Assembly: GCF_000007305.1 (NCBI RefSeq)
Contig: NC_003413.1
Span: forward strand, 1,111,318 to 1,175,317
Reading direction: 5' to 3'
Length of the DNA stretch: 64,000 nt
Origin: Pyrococcus furiosus DSM 3638
GTDB lineage: Archaea; Methanobacteriota_B; Thermococci; Thermococcales; Thermococcaceae
Part shown: one piece after another, positions 30,140-38,391 of the stretch
How positions within the stretch are numbered: the first letter of the stretch is position 1
Layout: the number at the start of each line of letters is the position of its first letter
Position numbers and translations under genes: made by a program
Notes under the pieces: model-generated
What the model was told of the DNA's origin: nothing
What the model saw: the letters and a program-made list of their open reading frames with translations, nothing else
Database searches by the model: none

Positions 30140-30664
30140 TCAGAAATTGAAGTTTATATCTTTCATAAGCTGATCGTAGAATTCTTCTTTGTATATGTCT
30201 GGATAGCGAATTATGTATTCATATTGCTTCTTCAAAATATTGTAGTGGTTCCTTTCCATGTCGGCCAACATTTCAAGAAGAGTTTTTGCACTCTCAGTTG
30301 CAGCGTATTTTGATAATTCTTTGTATAGCTTTTCACTTACCAGTTCAGCTTCCATAGCAACCTCATATATCTCGTCGATATTCACATCTGGCTTCTTTAT
30401 TATTTCACTCATCTTCTCTGCTATTACCTTGAATTCTCCAAGAACTTCCAGCTTTACTTTTTTGCCTCCCCCTTCAGGAGCCTCGTATTTTTTGGCAATT
30501 TTTTCGATGATCTGCCTGTGTTTCTCCTCTTCATTCGCCAAAAATAGGAGTTCATCCCTAATTATATCACTCTTGGTCATAGAAGCCAACTTCTCATAAG
30601 CTTCTTTGGCCTTAATTTCGGAGTTTATAGCAATTTCAAAAATCTCTTTCTCAGTAACTTCCAT
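30140..30664 (-). CDS. Rubrerythrin-like ferritin-family protein
   Basis: A 174 aa di-iron protein with AINSEIKAKEAYEKLASM, LANEEEKHRQIIEKIA (ExxH), AMEAELVSEKLYKELSK and LADMERNHYNILKKQYEYI (ExxH). There is no CxxC rubredoxin domain. ATG 30664 is preferred to the upstream ATG 30676 because the GGTGATT between them is a ribosome-binding site. It is the fifth di-iron bundle gene of the island and leads into sfsA. The IS element begins about 60 bases upstream of its start, so its promoter region abuts an insertion. Confidence 0.85.
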   Translation of the reverse strand: MEVTEKEIFEIAINSEIKAKEAYEKLASMTKSDIIRDELLFLANEEEKHRQIIEKIAKKYEAPEGGGKKVKLEVLGEFKVIAEKMSEIIKKPDVNIDEIYEVAMEAELVSEKLYKELSKYAATESAKTLLEMLADMERNHYNILKKQYEYIIRYPDIYKEEFYDQLMKDINFNF

Positions 30665-30722
30665 GGAAATCACCATAATACCTAATTATTTCCCCATTAA
30701 AATGTTTTTCTTTCTTGACAGT

Positions 30723-31504
30723 GATACTGTCAGGATAACTGGGGCATCACCTCTTGAAGCCACTCAGTCACATCACCAGGCGGACAACCAAACCGAGAAT
30801 GAAACCTAACAAAATTATACCAGAACGCAAACAGAAAAACAAACCTGTGAACCCTCCTCCAGTCTCTAGCCCTGAAATTATTCCAGAAACGCTTTGTTCT
30901 TTCTTTTAAAGTCCTAAACCAGCGTTCAATACAGTTCCTCGGCCCGAAGGTTACGTGAACAAAATCCAGTCCAAGGGATTTAAAAGCAGACTTGTACCAC
31001 TTCCCACCATCAACCAGAAAAACAGGCTGTCCTTGCAGGATTTCAAAACAACCAGAATGAAGTCTCTAGCAATCCACCAGTTTCTGGTTGTTGTAATCCA
31101 GACTGCGAGAACTTCCCTGCTCTCAACGTCAAGTGCAGCCCAGAGAAATCTCTTCTCCCCGTTGATTTTTACGACAGTCTCATCAACTGCGATAAAATTC
31201 CTCTGTTTTCTTACTGCGAGGAGTGTTGGCTGGTAAACTGCTTCTGCTAGTTTTTGAACTGCCTCCCAGACTGTTGTGTGGCTGATTTTGAGGATTTTTC
31301 CGACTTGTCTGTAGCTGAGGCCTCGCAGGTATAGTTCTACTGCTCTGATTTTCTTTTCTGGTGGGATTTTGTTGCGGCGAAAAGGTTTTAAGACTGAAAT
31401 CAGTGAGTATAGAATGCTCTCAGCCTTCATTTCTCTCCCTTCTTTTTCTGAAAAATTATCAGAAACTTAAACCTAACGCCCTACCGCTTATCCTAACAGT
31501 ATCG
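30723..31504 (-). mobile_element. IS6-family insertion sequence, copy 1 (inactive)
   Basis: A 782-bp element. The left end reads GATACTGTCAGGATAA and the right end is the complement of GATACTGTTAGGATAA, a 16-bp terminal inverted repeat with one mismatch. It is nearly the same as the second copy at 50260-51040 but in opposite orientation. The eight bases on either side (TTGACAGT and GGATAAAA) do not match, so no target duplication is seen. That fits recombination between copies or later change. Its transposase is frameshifted. Confidence 0.9.
30730..31430 (-). pseudogene. IS6-family transposase, frameshifted
   Basis: It starts like the intact copy (HTH with RGLSYRQVGKILKISHTTVWEAV, then first catalytic Asp in FIAVDETVVKINGEKR). 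After ILVVLKSCKD it changes frame at about 31031, where one base is missing compared with copy 2. Restoring it gives QPVFLVD, the second catalytic Asp. Downstream, FGCPPGDVTEWLQEVMPQLS ends in the terminal repeat. The span is 701 bases against 702 in the intact copy. As read, only a 159-residue product lacking the second Asp and Glu is made. Confidence 0.9.
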
Positions 31505-31556
31505 GATAAAATTATAGAGCGCAATTAGAAGGACTCTTCACAACCTTGAATCAATT

Positions 31557-32051
31557 TCAAAACTCGGGGAGTATGTAGTAGATGTAATGAGGCCTATTGG
31601 TGAATTCATCTATATAAACCACAGTTCCTGGCTTTGGAGGCTTCAGGTAGTGTACTTCTCCCTTTCTAGTTGTTACAGCAGCAAAGGCATCCCCTTTCCT
31701 GACCCTATTTCCAACATCAGCTATCAGAGTCACTACGTAACCTTCCACTGGTAATAGCAGTAACTCGTCTCCCTTCTTTAGATAGATCTTTGTTCTTCTA
31801 TCTGGGTAGACTATTATTGCATCTACCTTCATCCTGTGCTCATAGTGATCAACGTAGAAATGAAATCTGTCATAGATTTCCTTAGCTAGGAATTTCGCCT
31901 TGTCCACTTGAATGAACTCAGGGACTTCTTCCCCCTCTCTGAGTCTCACCTCAATGTTATCTTGTATTACTATACAATCGTGCTTTACTCTCCTTCCTTC
32001 CAGGCATTCTTCTTTTGGAACTTCAACATAGAGTTGAGGTGTTCTGCTCAT
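31557..32051 (-). CDS. DUF2118 family protein with biotinyl/lipoyl-like barrel
   Basis: A 164 aa protein of the archaeal DUF2118 family. The C-terminal ~70 residues (EGYVVTLIADVGNRVRKGDAFAAVTTRKGEVHYLKPPKPGTVVY) have the half-barrel pattern of biotinyl/lipoyl attachment or cargo domains but no modifiable lysine in an MKM context. The N-terminal half has a YDRFHFYVDHYEHRMKVDAIIVYPDR segment. It is divergent from the formaldehyde oxidoreductase gene. Function unknown; a membrane-pump adaptor or carrier-like fold is possible. Confidence 0.7.
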   Translation of the reverse strand: MSRTPQLYVEVPKEECLEGRRVKHDCIVIQDNIEVRLREGEEVPEFIQVDKAKFLAKEIYDRFHFYVDHYEHRMKVDAIIVYPDRRTKIYLKKGDELLLLPVEGYVVTLIADVGNRVRKGDAFAAVTTRKGEVHYLKPPKPGTVVYIDEFTNRPHYIYYILPEF

Positions 32052-32178
32052 TGCAATCCCCCCTTCTTTCTGAACATCACTACGTTTGATTACATAAATA
32101 TCTTCGCCCCCAGGTTTTGAAGCTAGGGTTAAATGCTTATTCTTTTACTCTCTGAGGTTATTGAAAAAGAGTGCAACC

Positions 32179-32192
32179 AAAAAATATTTATG
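32179..32192 (+). promoter_or_regulatory. BRE/TATA element of the formaldehyde oxidoreductase gene
   Basis: AAAAAATATTTATG lies 35-48 bases upstream of ATG 32227, with a purine-rich stretch just ahead, matching the archaeal BRE-TATA arrangement. GGTGGAT before the start is the ribosome-binding site. The strong match fits a highly expressed gene. Confidence 0.6.
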
Positions 32193-32226
32193 AGAATTGT
32201 TGATGAATGTAAAGATGGTGGATTCT

Positions 32227-34086
32227 ATGTATGGATGGTGGGGTAGGATTCTAAGGGTAAACCTAACAACTGGAGAAGTTAAGGTTCAGGAATACCCCGA
32301 AGAAGTTGCCAAGAAATTTATTGGAGGTAGAGGATTAGCCGCCTGGATTCTTTGGAATGAAGCTAGAGGTGTTGAGCCCCTTAGTCCAGAAAACAAGTTA
32401 ATCTTTGCTGCTGGTCCCTTCAATGGCCTTCCAACCCCGAGCGGTGGAAAGCTTGTAGTTGCGGCTAAGAGTCCTCTAACTGGAGGTTATGGTGACGGCA
32501 ACCTAGGAACAATGGCTTCTGTTCACTTGAGAAGGGCAGGTTATGATGCTCTCGTTGTTGAAGGTAAGGCAAAGAAGCCCGTCTACATTTATATCGAAGA
32601 TGACAACGTTAGCATCCTTAGTGCTGAAGGTCTATGGGGTAAGACAACATTCGAGACCGAGAGAGAATTAAAGGAAATCCATGGCAAGAACGTCGGCGTT
32701 TTAACCATCGGACCAGCCGGAGAAAATTTAGTTAAATATGCTGTTGTTATCTCCCAGGAGGGAAGAGCTGCTGGAAGACCTGGAATGGGTGCTGTAATGG
32801 GAAGCAAGAAGTTAAAGGCCGTAGTAATAAGGGGAACCAAGGAGATACCAGTTGCAGACAAGGAAGAGTTAAAGAAGCTCAGCCAGGAGGCATATAATGA
32901 AATTCTAAACTCTCCAGGGTATCCATTCTGGAAGAGACAGGGGACCATGGCAGCTGTAGAGTGGTGTAATACTAACTATGCCCTCCCAACAAGGAACTTC
33001 AGCGATGGCTACTTCGAATTCGCTCGTTCAATAGATGGTTACACAATGGAGGGGATGAAGGTACAGCAGAGGGGCTGTCCCTACTGTAACATGCCGTGTG
33101 GAAATGTAGTGCTTGATGCAGAGGGCCAAGAGAGTGAGCTTGACTATGAAAATGTAGCCTTGCTGGGTTCAAACCTTGGAATAGGGAAGCTTAACGAGGT
33201 TTCAGTTCTCAACAGGATAGCTGACGAGATGGGTATGGACACGATAAGCCTCGGTGTTTCAATAGCCCACGTAATGGAGGCTGTGGAGAGAGGAATCCTC
33301 AAGGAAGGGCCAACATTTGGAGACTTCAAGGGAGCTAAGCAATTGGCCTTGGATATAGCTTACAGAAAAGGAGAGCTCGGCAACTTAGCTGCAGAGGGAG
33401 TTAAGGCTATGGCCGAGAAGCTTGGAACTCATGATTTCGCAATGCACGTTAAGGGATTAGAGGTTAGTGGTTACAACTGTTACATCTACCCAGCAATGGC
33501 ATTAGCTTATGGAACGAGCGCAATCGGTGCACACCACAAGGAGGCATGGGTTATTGCATGGGAAATCGGTACTGCCCCAATTGAAGGAGAGAAGGCCGAG
33601 AAGGTGGAGTACAAGATAAGTTACGATCCAATAAAGGCCCAGAAAGTTGTTGAGTTGCAGAGGTTGAGAGGTGGGCTCTTCGAGATGCTTACGGCATGTA
33701 GGCTACCATGGGTTGAGGTTGGCCTAAGCCTAGACTACTATCCAAAGCTCCTCAAGGCAATAACTGGAGTCACCTACACCTGGGATGACCTTTACAAGGC
33801 AGCTGACAGGGTTTATTCCCTCATAAGAGCTTATTGGGTGAGAGAATTCAACGGCAAGTGGGATAGAAAGATGGATTACCCACCAAAGAGATGGTTCACA
33901 GAGGGACTGAAGAGTGGCCCGCACAAGGGAGAGCACCTCGATGAGAAGAAGTACGATGAGTTGCTCTCAGAGTACTACAGAATAAGGGGATGGGACGAGA
34001 GAGGAATTCCAAAGAAGGAAACTTTGAAAGAGCTTGACCTCGACTTCGTAATTCCTGAGCTGGAGAAGGTTACAAACCTTGAGTGA
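32227..34086 (+). CDS. for: Formaldehyde ferredoxin oxidoreductase (tungsten)
   Basis: A tungstopterin enzyme that oxidises C1-C4 aldehydes to acids with ferredoxin as acceptor. It is homologous to aldehyde ferredoxin oxidoreductase. Start ATG 32227 gives the 619 aa form known from P. furiosus. Pterin-binding motifs include [31 protein letters not shown] and [18 protein letters not shown]. The [4Fe-4S] ligands are in [12 protein letters not shown] (near 285-297) and a late Cys in [11 protein letters not shown]. It appears monocistronic with its own promoter. Confidence 0.96.
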
Positions 34087-34158
34087 TTCCTTTTTCTCTT
34101 CTTTTCCTCGAACAATAAATATTTTAATGGTTTTGCTTCATTAGGGTAAGGGGTAAAA

Positions 34159-35526
34159 ATGCTCGACATAAATTTAATCAGAAATAATCCAGAGCTCGTC
34201 AAGAACGATCTTAAGAAGAGGGGAGAGCTAGACAAAATTGCATGGATTGACGAGATACTTAGGTTAGATGAAGAGTGGAGGAAGAAGCTAAAAGAGATAA
34301 ACAGGCTTAGGCACGAGAGAAATAAAATCGCAATAGAGATAGGGAAGAGGAAGAAGGCTGGAGAGCCAGTAGAGGATCTTCTGGCAAAAAGCAAAGAGAT
34401 AGTTAAGAGGATAGAAGAATTAGAGAAGGAAGTTGAGGAGTTAAGAAAGAGAATAGACTACTACCTATGGAGGCTTCCAAACATAACCCATCCAAGCGTT
34501 CCCGTTGGGAAGGATGAGAATGACAACGTCCCCATAAGGTTCTGGGGGAAGGCTAAGGTTTGGAAAGGACACTTAGAGAGCTTCCTTGAGCAGAGCCAAG
34601 GAAAGATGGAGTATGAAGTTCTAGAGTGGAGACCAAAACTTCACGTCGACCTTTTGGAGATCCTCGGTGGGGCTGACTTTGCTAGAGCAGCAAAGGTTAG
34701 CGGTTCTAGATTCTATTACCTCCTAAACGAAATAGTCATACTTGACTTGGCATTGATAAGGTTTGCTTTGGATAGGCTAATAGAGAAGGGCTTCACCCCA
34801 GTTATCCCTCCCTACATGGTTAGAAGATTTGTCGAAGAAGGGTCGACTACATTCGAGGACTTTGAAGATGTTATATACAAGGTTGAAGGGGAAGACCTCT
34901 ACTTAATCCCCACGGCCGAGCACCCATTGGCTGGCATGCACGCAAACGAGATTCTCGATGGAAAGGATTTACCTTTACTATATGTAGCTTTCAGCCCGTG
35001 CTTTAGAAAAGAGGCAGGGACCGCCGGAAAGGATACCAAGGGAATCTTTAGGGTTCACCAGTTCCACAAGGTTGAGCAGTTCGTCTATTCTAGACCTGAA
35101 GAGAGCTGGGAGTGGCATGAAAGGCTAGTTAGGAACGCTGAAGAGCTCTTCCAAGAGCTTGAGATTCCCTACAGAGTAGTTAACATCTGTACTGGAGATC
35201 TGGGTTACGTAGCCGCAAAGAAGTACGACATAGAGGCTTGGATGCCTGGGCAGGGGAGGTTTAGAGAAGTTGTTTCGGCAAGCAACTGTACAGACTGGCA
35301 GGCTAGGAGGTTGAACATTAGGTTTAGAGATAGAACTGACGAAAAGCCCAGGTACGTGCACACTTTAAACTCCACTGCAATAGCAACTTCTAGAGCAATA
35401 GTGGCAATTCTAGAGAACCACCAGCAGGAGGATGGAACTGTAAAGATACCCAGGGCGCTCTGGAAGTACACTGGATTCAAGGAGATAGTCCCGGTTGAGA
35501 AGAAGGAAGGGTGCTGCAAGGCATGA
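34159..35526 (+). CDS. serS: Seryl-tRNA synthetase
   Basis: Class II aminoacyl-tRNA synthetase charging tRNA-Ser. The N-terminal ~100 residues form the long antiparallel coiled coil that clamps the tRNA variable arm. The catalytic core shows motif 2 ([22 protein letters not shown]) and motif 3 ([18 protein letters not shown]). The length is 455 aa, so it is the common rather than the rare methanogen type. It ends in a Cys-containing tail (EGCCKA), and its stop overlaps nob1 by ATGA. Confidence 0.96.
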   Translation: MLDINLIRNNPELVKNDLKKRGELDKIAWIDEILRLDEEWRKKLKEINRLRHERNKIAIEIGKRKKAGEPVEDLLAKSKEIVKRIEELEKEVEELRKRIDYYLWRLPNITHPSVPVGKDENDNVPIRFWGKAKVWKGHLESFLEQSQGKMEYEVLEWRPKLHVDLLEILGGADFARAAKVSGSRFYYLLNEIVILDLALIRFALDRLIEKGFTPVIPPYMVRRFVEEGSTTFEDFEDVIYKVEGEDLYLIPTAEHPLAGMHANEILDGKDLPLLYVAFSPCFRKEAGTAGKDTKGIFRVHQFHKVEQFVYSRPEESWEWHERLVRNAEELFQELEIPYRVVNICTGDLGYVAAKKYDIEAWMPGQGRFREVVSASNCTDWQARRLNIRFRDRTDEKPRYVHTLNSTAIATSRAIVAILENHQQEDGTVKIPRALWKYTGFKEIVPVEKKEGCCKA

Positions 35527-35990
35527 AGCTTGTCCTTGACTCTTCTGTTTTTATTCAGGGTGTTGAGGTGGAAGGTTACACAACGCCAAGTGTTGTTGAG
35601 GAGATTAAAGATAGAGAATCCAAGTTATTCCTAGAATCTTTAATATCTGCAGGAAAGGTAAGGGTGATTGAACCTTCAAAGGAGGCTATAGAGAAGATAA
35701 TCCAAGCGGCTAGAGAGACTGGAGAGTTGGAGGAGCTAAGTAAGGCCGATATAGAGGTTTTAGCCTTGGCGTATGAGTTAAAGGCAACCATCTTTACAGA
35801 TGACTACAACGTCCAGAACATAGCCTCCCTCCTGGGACTCAAGTTTAGAACCCTTAAGAAGGGAATCACGAGGGTAATGAAGTGGAGGTATGTATGTATA
35901 GGTTGTGGAAGAAAATTCTCGACCCTTCCCCCTGGGGGAATATGTCCAGACTGTGGGAGTAGAGTGAAGCTTATTCCCAGGAGGCGCTAG
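35523..35990 (+). CDS. nob1: Nob1-like rRNA maturation endonuclease
   Basis: A 155 aa PIN-domain nuclease with C-terminal zinc ribbon. It is the archaeal Nob1, which makes the 3' end of 16S rRNA. PIN acidic residues are in [11 protein letters not shown], the [11 protein letters not shown] segment, [12 protein letters not shown] and [10 protein letters not shown]. The ribbon is CIGCGRKF...CPDCGS. ATG 35523 overlaps the serS stop, showing translational coupling between tRNA charging and ribosome maturation genes. Its 3' end overlaps the convergent PIN gene by four bases. Confidence 0.92.
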   Translation: MKLVLDSSVFIQGVEVEGYTTPSVVEEIKDRESKLFLESLISAGKVRVIEPSKEAIEKIIQAARETGELEELSKADIEVLALAYELKATIFTDDYNVQNIASLLGLKFRTLKKGITRVMKWRYVCIGCGRKFSTLPPGGICPDCGSRVKLIPRRR

Positions 35991-36457
35991 ATTATTTTCT
36001 CCCTCTTTGCCTCCTCTCTAGCTAAAACTTCAACTTCCTCTAGAAATTTCTCGTAATTGACACAATCTAGCCCATACTTCCTTAAGGGGGAGTACTTTTC
36101 AGCATTGCCATTAACAACAAGAAGGGACTTAGATGTTATTGCTGAAACGGCCGTGATTAAATCCTCCAAGGTAAAGAAGTATCCATCTTTAATTAGAGAT
36201 GCATCTATCTCGGCAATCTCTCCAAGCAGTTCATCCGTCAAGTCCACAATTTTAACGATGTCCCTCAGCTTTTGGACTTCCTCTTTTGGATTCTTCCCCT
36301 TGAAGGCCTTTGCCAAGAGATAAGCGTGAACGGTTGTAATTGGAAGGTAAATTTCGAACTCTGCAAGAACAAACTCTAAAAGCTCTTTATTTTGCTTTCT
36401 CGTAAGTTGAATAAAAGAAGGGGGGTCAAAGCTGATTTTTCGAGGCATTGGGTTCAT
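35987..36457 (-). CDS. Degenerate PIN-domain protein (VapC-like)
   Basis: A 156 aa protein paired with an upstream antitoxin-like gene through an ATGA overlap. The pattern resembles PIN nucleases: [10 protein letters not shown] near the N-terminus, [16 protein letters not shown], the acidic [13 protein letters not shown] and [28 protein letters not shown]. The last motif normally reads T-x-D-x-x-F; here the acidic residue is replaced (VNGNAEKY). The toxin may therefore be weak or inactive, or may work differently. Call rests on gene order and fold pattern more than motif identity. Confidence 0.65.
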   Translation of the reverse strand: MNPMPRKISFDPPSFIQLTRKQNKELLEFVLAEFEIYLPITTVHAYLLAKAFKGKNPKEEVQKLRDIVKIVDLTDELLGEIAEIDASLIKDGYFFTLEDLITAVSAITSKSLLVVNGNAEKYSPLRKYGLDCVNYEKFLEEVEVLAREEAKREKII

Positions 36458-36684
36458 TTCCTGCTTCCCTCCTCAACAAGCTTACTTCTATCCCTAATAA
36501 CTGAAAGCACTAGTTCAGCCTCATCGTCTTCCAGTGAAATGCTTTCGGCCTTGGTCTCCAATTCTAAGGTATGCCACGCTTGTATTAGCTTTTTCAAGAC
36601 TTCATCGTATGATTTTGCATCCAACCTAGCCTTGAGCTTTTTAATTGCCTCCCATGTTTCCTCATCAACTGCTATTGTCTTCAT
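36454..36684 (-). CDS. VapB-type antitoxin-like protein
   Basis: A 76 aa protein starting MKTIAVDEETWEAIKKLKARLDAKSYDEVLKKLI, the ribbon-helix-helix-like pattern of archaeal VapB antitoxins, with an acidic C-terminal tail expected to wrap its partner. GGGGATGA precedes the start. It overlaps the PIN-like gene by four bases. It would repress its own promoter and block the RNase if the pair is functional. Confidence 0.75.
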   Translation of the reverse strand: MKTIAVDEETWEAIKKLKARLDAKSYDEVLKKLIQAWHTLELETKAESISLEDDEAELVLSVIRDRSKLVEEGSRK

Positions 36685-36687
36685 ATT

Positions 36688-38220
36688 TCATCCCCTCAGC
36701 AATTCCTCTTCAATCTTTTTCGTAACACCATTATTGGCTACTATCTCTCTGAATATCGACACGCTCTTCTCCCTGGGAATTCTCTCCTTTGTAATTAGGT
36801 TGACTTCGTAGAGGCCAAAGCGCATTCTAAACCCGAGAGCCCACTCGAAGTTGTCAGTTAATGCCCAGTGGAAGTAGCCCTTAACTTCATACCCATCCTC
36901 AAAGGCCTTCTCTATCATCTTTATGTGGCTCGCTATGTAGTAAGGTCTTAGGATGTCCTTTGAATCCGCTATTCCGTTCTCCGTCACGTAAACTGGAACG
37001 CCGTACTTGTGAGCTTCAACTATTGAATCGTACATCCCCTCTGGATAGAGTTCCCATCCTATGTCGCTGACGGGTCTGTCATCCTTTGACAGAGTTCCAG
37101 GTCTGCAGGCATAGCCATATCCTTGAACTCCCTTAAAGGTGATCAGCGGGATTGAAGGAAACATTGGTTCCTGATACGTAACTACTTCCCTTGTGTAGTA
37201 ATTAACCCCTATCCAGTCATTGCCCTTTAGATAGGGGGCATCTATAAACGTTTCACCGTCAAACTCTATATTAAGTTTTCCTTTGTGTATGGCCTCGAAG
37301 AACAGCCCTGAGTGGAAGAAGTTGTCGTTTTCTGCTGCCTTAACATCCTTGGAATCGTTCGGATCCTTGGGATAAGCAACTCCAATGTTGTTGTAAATTA
37401 TACCAACTTCTGCAGGCTCTTTAGAATCCTTATCAGCTTTCTCAGTGTCAAACTTCTTTATCTGCCTATAAGCTAAAGCATGTGCATTTATCATGTGAAG
37501 TATCGCCAGCTTTGCGGCCTCTGGATTTAGAACCCCTGGAGGGAAGCCAGAGTAGGGGGCTAGGTAGCCAAGCTCAACAACCACCATAGGCTCATTAAAC
37601 GTGCTCCACATATCCACTATATCTCCAAACTTATAGGCTATGTAAGCGGCATACTTTGCAAACTCTATAACTGTTCTTGGGTTAACCCAGCCGTTCCTCT
37701 TATTAGTTAACGCCCTCTCCCTAGCCTCAATGGGATCATGCAACCAATATGGAAGGGTGAAGTGATTTAGATTAACTATAACCTTAAACCCCTTGCTCCT
37801 CAGGCTGTTTATGACTGACCTATAGTAGGCCACCTCCCTCTTGTTGGCGATCTCATCTAACTCCTCCAAAGTGTCCTTGGTGATCTTTACATCTTCTATA
37901 AGGTTATATGATTCATTATAGCTATAATCAACATCAATAAATGTCGTTGGCCATGGGAATATTCTGCTCCACTCTATGCCTATTCTGTAAGCATTAAGAC
38001 CCAGCTTTCTTGCAATCTCATGGTCCTTCTCATAAAGCTCGTAATTGTTAATCCCCTCCTCGGGAAGATCTCCACTAACGAGGCCTTTCTCTATATTTGT
38101 CTTATCCCTTACCCAGTGCCACCAATCAGTGTTAGTGTCAATATTCCTCCTGAGTTTATCCCCCATTTCAAACTGAAAACCCGATTGTGCCACACCCCAA
38201 AGGAACTTTTCAGGGAACAT
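36688..38220 (-). CDS. bmn: Beta-mannosidase, glycoside hydrolase family 1
   Basis: A cytoplasmic retaining glycosidase recognised as P. furiosus beta-mannosidase (510 aa). GH1 landmarks are FLWGVAQSGFQFEMG, the acid/base glutamate in STFNEPM (Glu210) and the nucleophile in YVTENGIADS. HWALTDNFEWALGF lies near the C-terminus. It hydrolyses beta-mannosides and, more weakly, beta-glucosides taken up as oligosaccharides. It is divergent from the binding-protein gene of an oligosaccharide ABC importer, which should supply its substrates, and the two promoters share repeated elements. Confidence 0.94.
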   Translation of the reverse strand: MFPEKFLWGVAQSGFQFEMGDKLRRNIDTNTDWWHWVRDKTNIEKGLVSGDLPEEGINNYELYEKDHEIARKLGLNAYRIGIEWSRIFPWPTTFIDVDYSYNESYNLIEDVKITKDTLEELDEIANKREVAYYRSVINSLRSKGFKVIVNLNHFTLPYWLHDPIEARERALTNKRNGWVNPRTVIEFAKYAAYIAYKFGDIVDMWSTFNEPMVVVELGYLAPYSGFPPGVLNPEAAKLAILHMINAHALAYRQIKKFDTEKADKDSKEPAEVGIIYNNIGVAYPKDPNDSKDVKAAENDNFFHSGLFFEAIHKGKLNIEFDGETFIDAPYLKGNDWIGVNYYTREVVTYQEPMFPSIPLITFKGVQGYGYACRPGTLSKDDRPVSDIGWELYPEGMYDSIVEAHKYGVPVYVTENGIADSKDILRPYYIASHIKMIEKAFEDGYEVKGYFHWALTDNFEWALGFRMRFGLYEVNLITKERIPREKSVSIFREIVANNGVTKKIEEELLRG

Positions 38221-38236
38221 GATCCTCCCCCCTTAT

Positions 38237-38360
38237 ATTGTCAATAGTGAGTATCGTTATCATATCTTATAAGGCTTTCTAAATTTCTATAATTTGGCCC
38301 AATGATTATAAATATACAGCAAGATTTATAAGCATTGAGGATTTCATTATAATTGACAAT
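38237..38360. promoter_or_regulatory. Divergent promoter region with two ATTGNCAAT elements
   Basis: ATTGTCAAT (38237-38245) and ATTGACAAT (38352-38360) are each palindromic around one base. The minus-strand TATA element CTTATAAG (38266-38273) serves the beta-mannosidase gene. The plus-strand TTTATAAG (38325-38332) serves the importer. In both cases the ATTGNCAAT element lies 24-32 bases downstream of the TATA centre, at the expected transcription start. This placement suits a repressor controlling both transcription units. The factor is unknown. Confidence 0.6.
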
Positions 38361-38391
38361 GTGCTTTGTTGCATCCTTACGGGGTGATAGT

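Noticed and set aside
36688-38220. Beta-mannosidase as horizontally acquired
   Set aside because: Codon and base use match its neighbours and no mobile element borders it.
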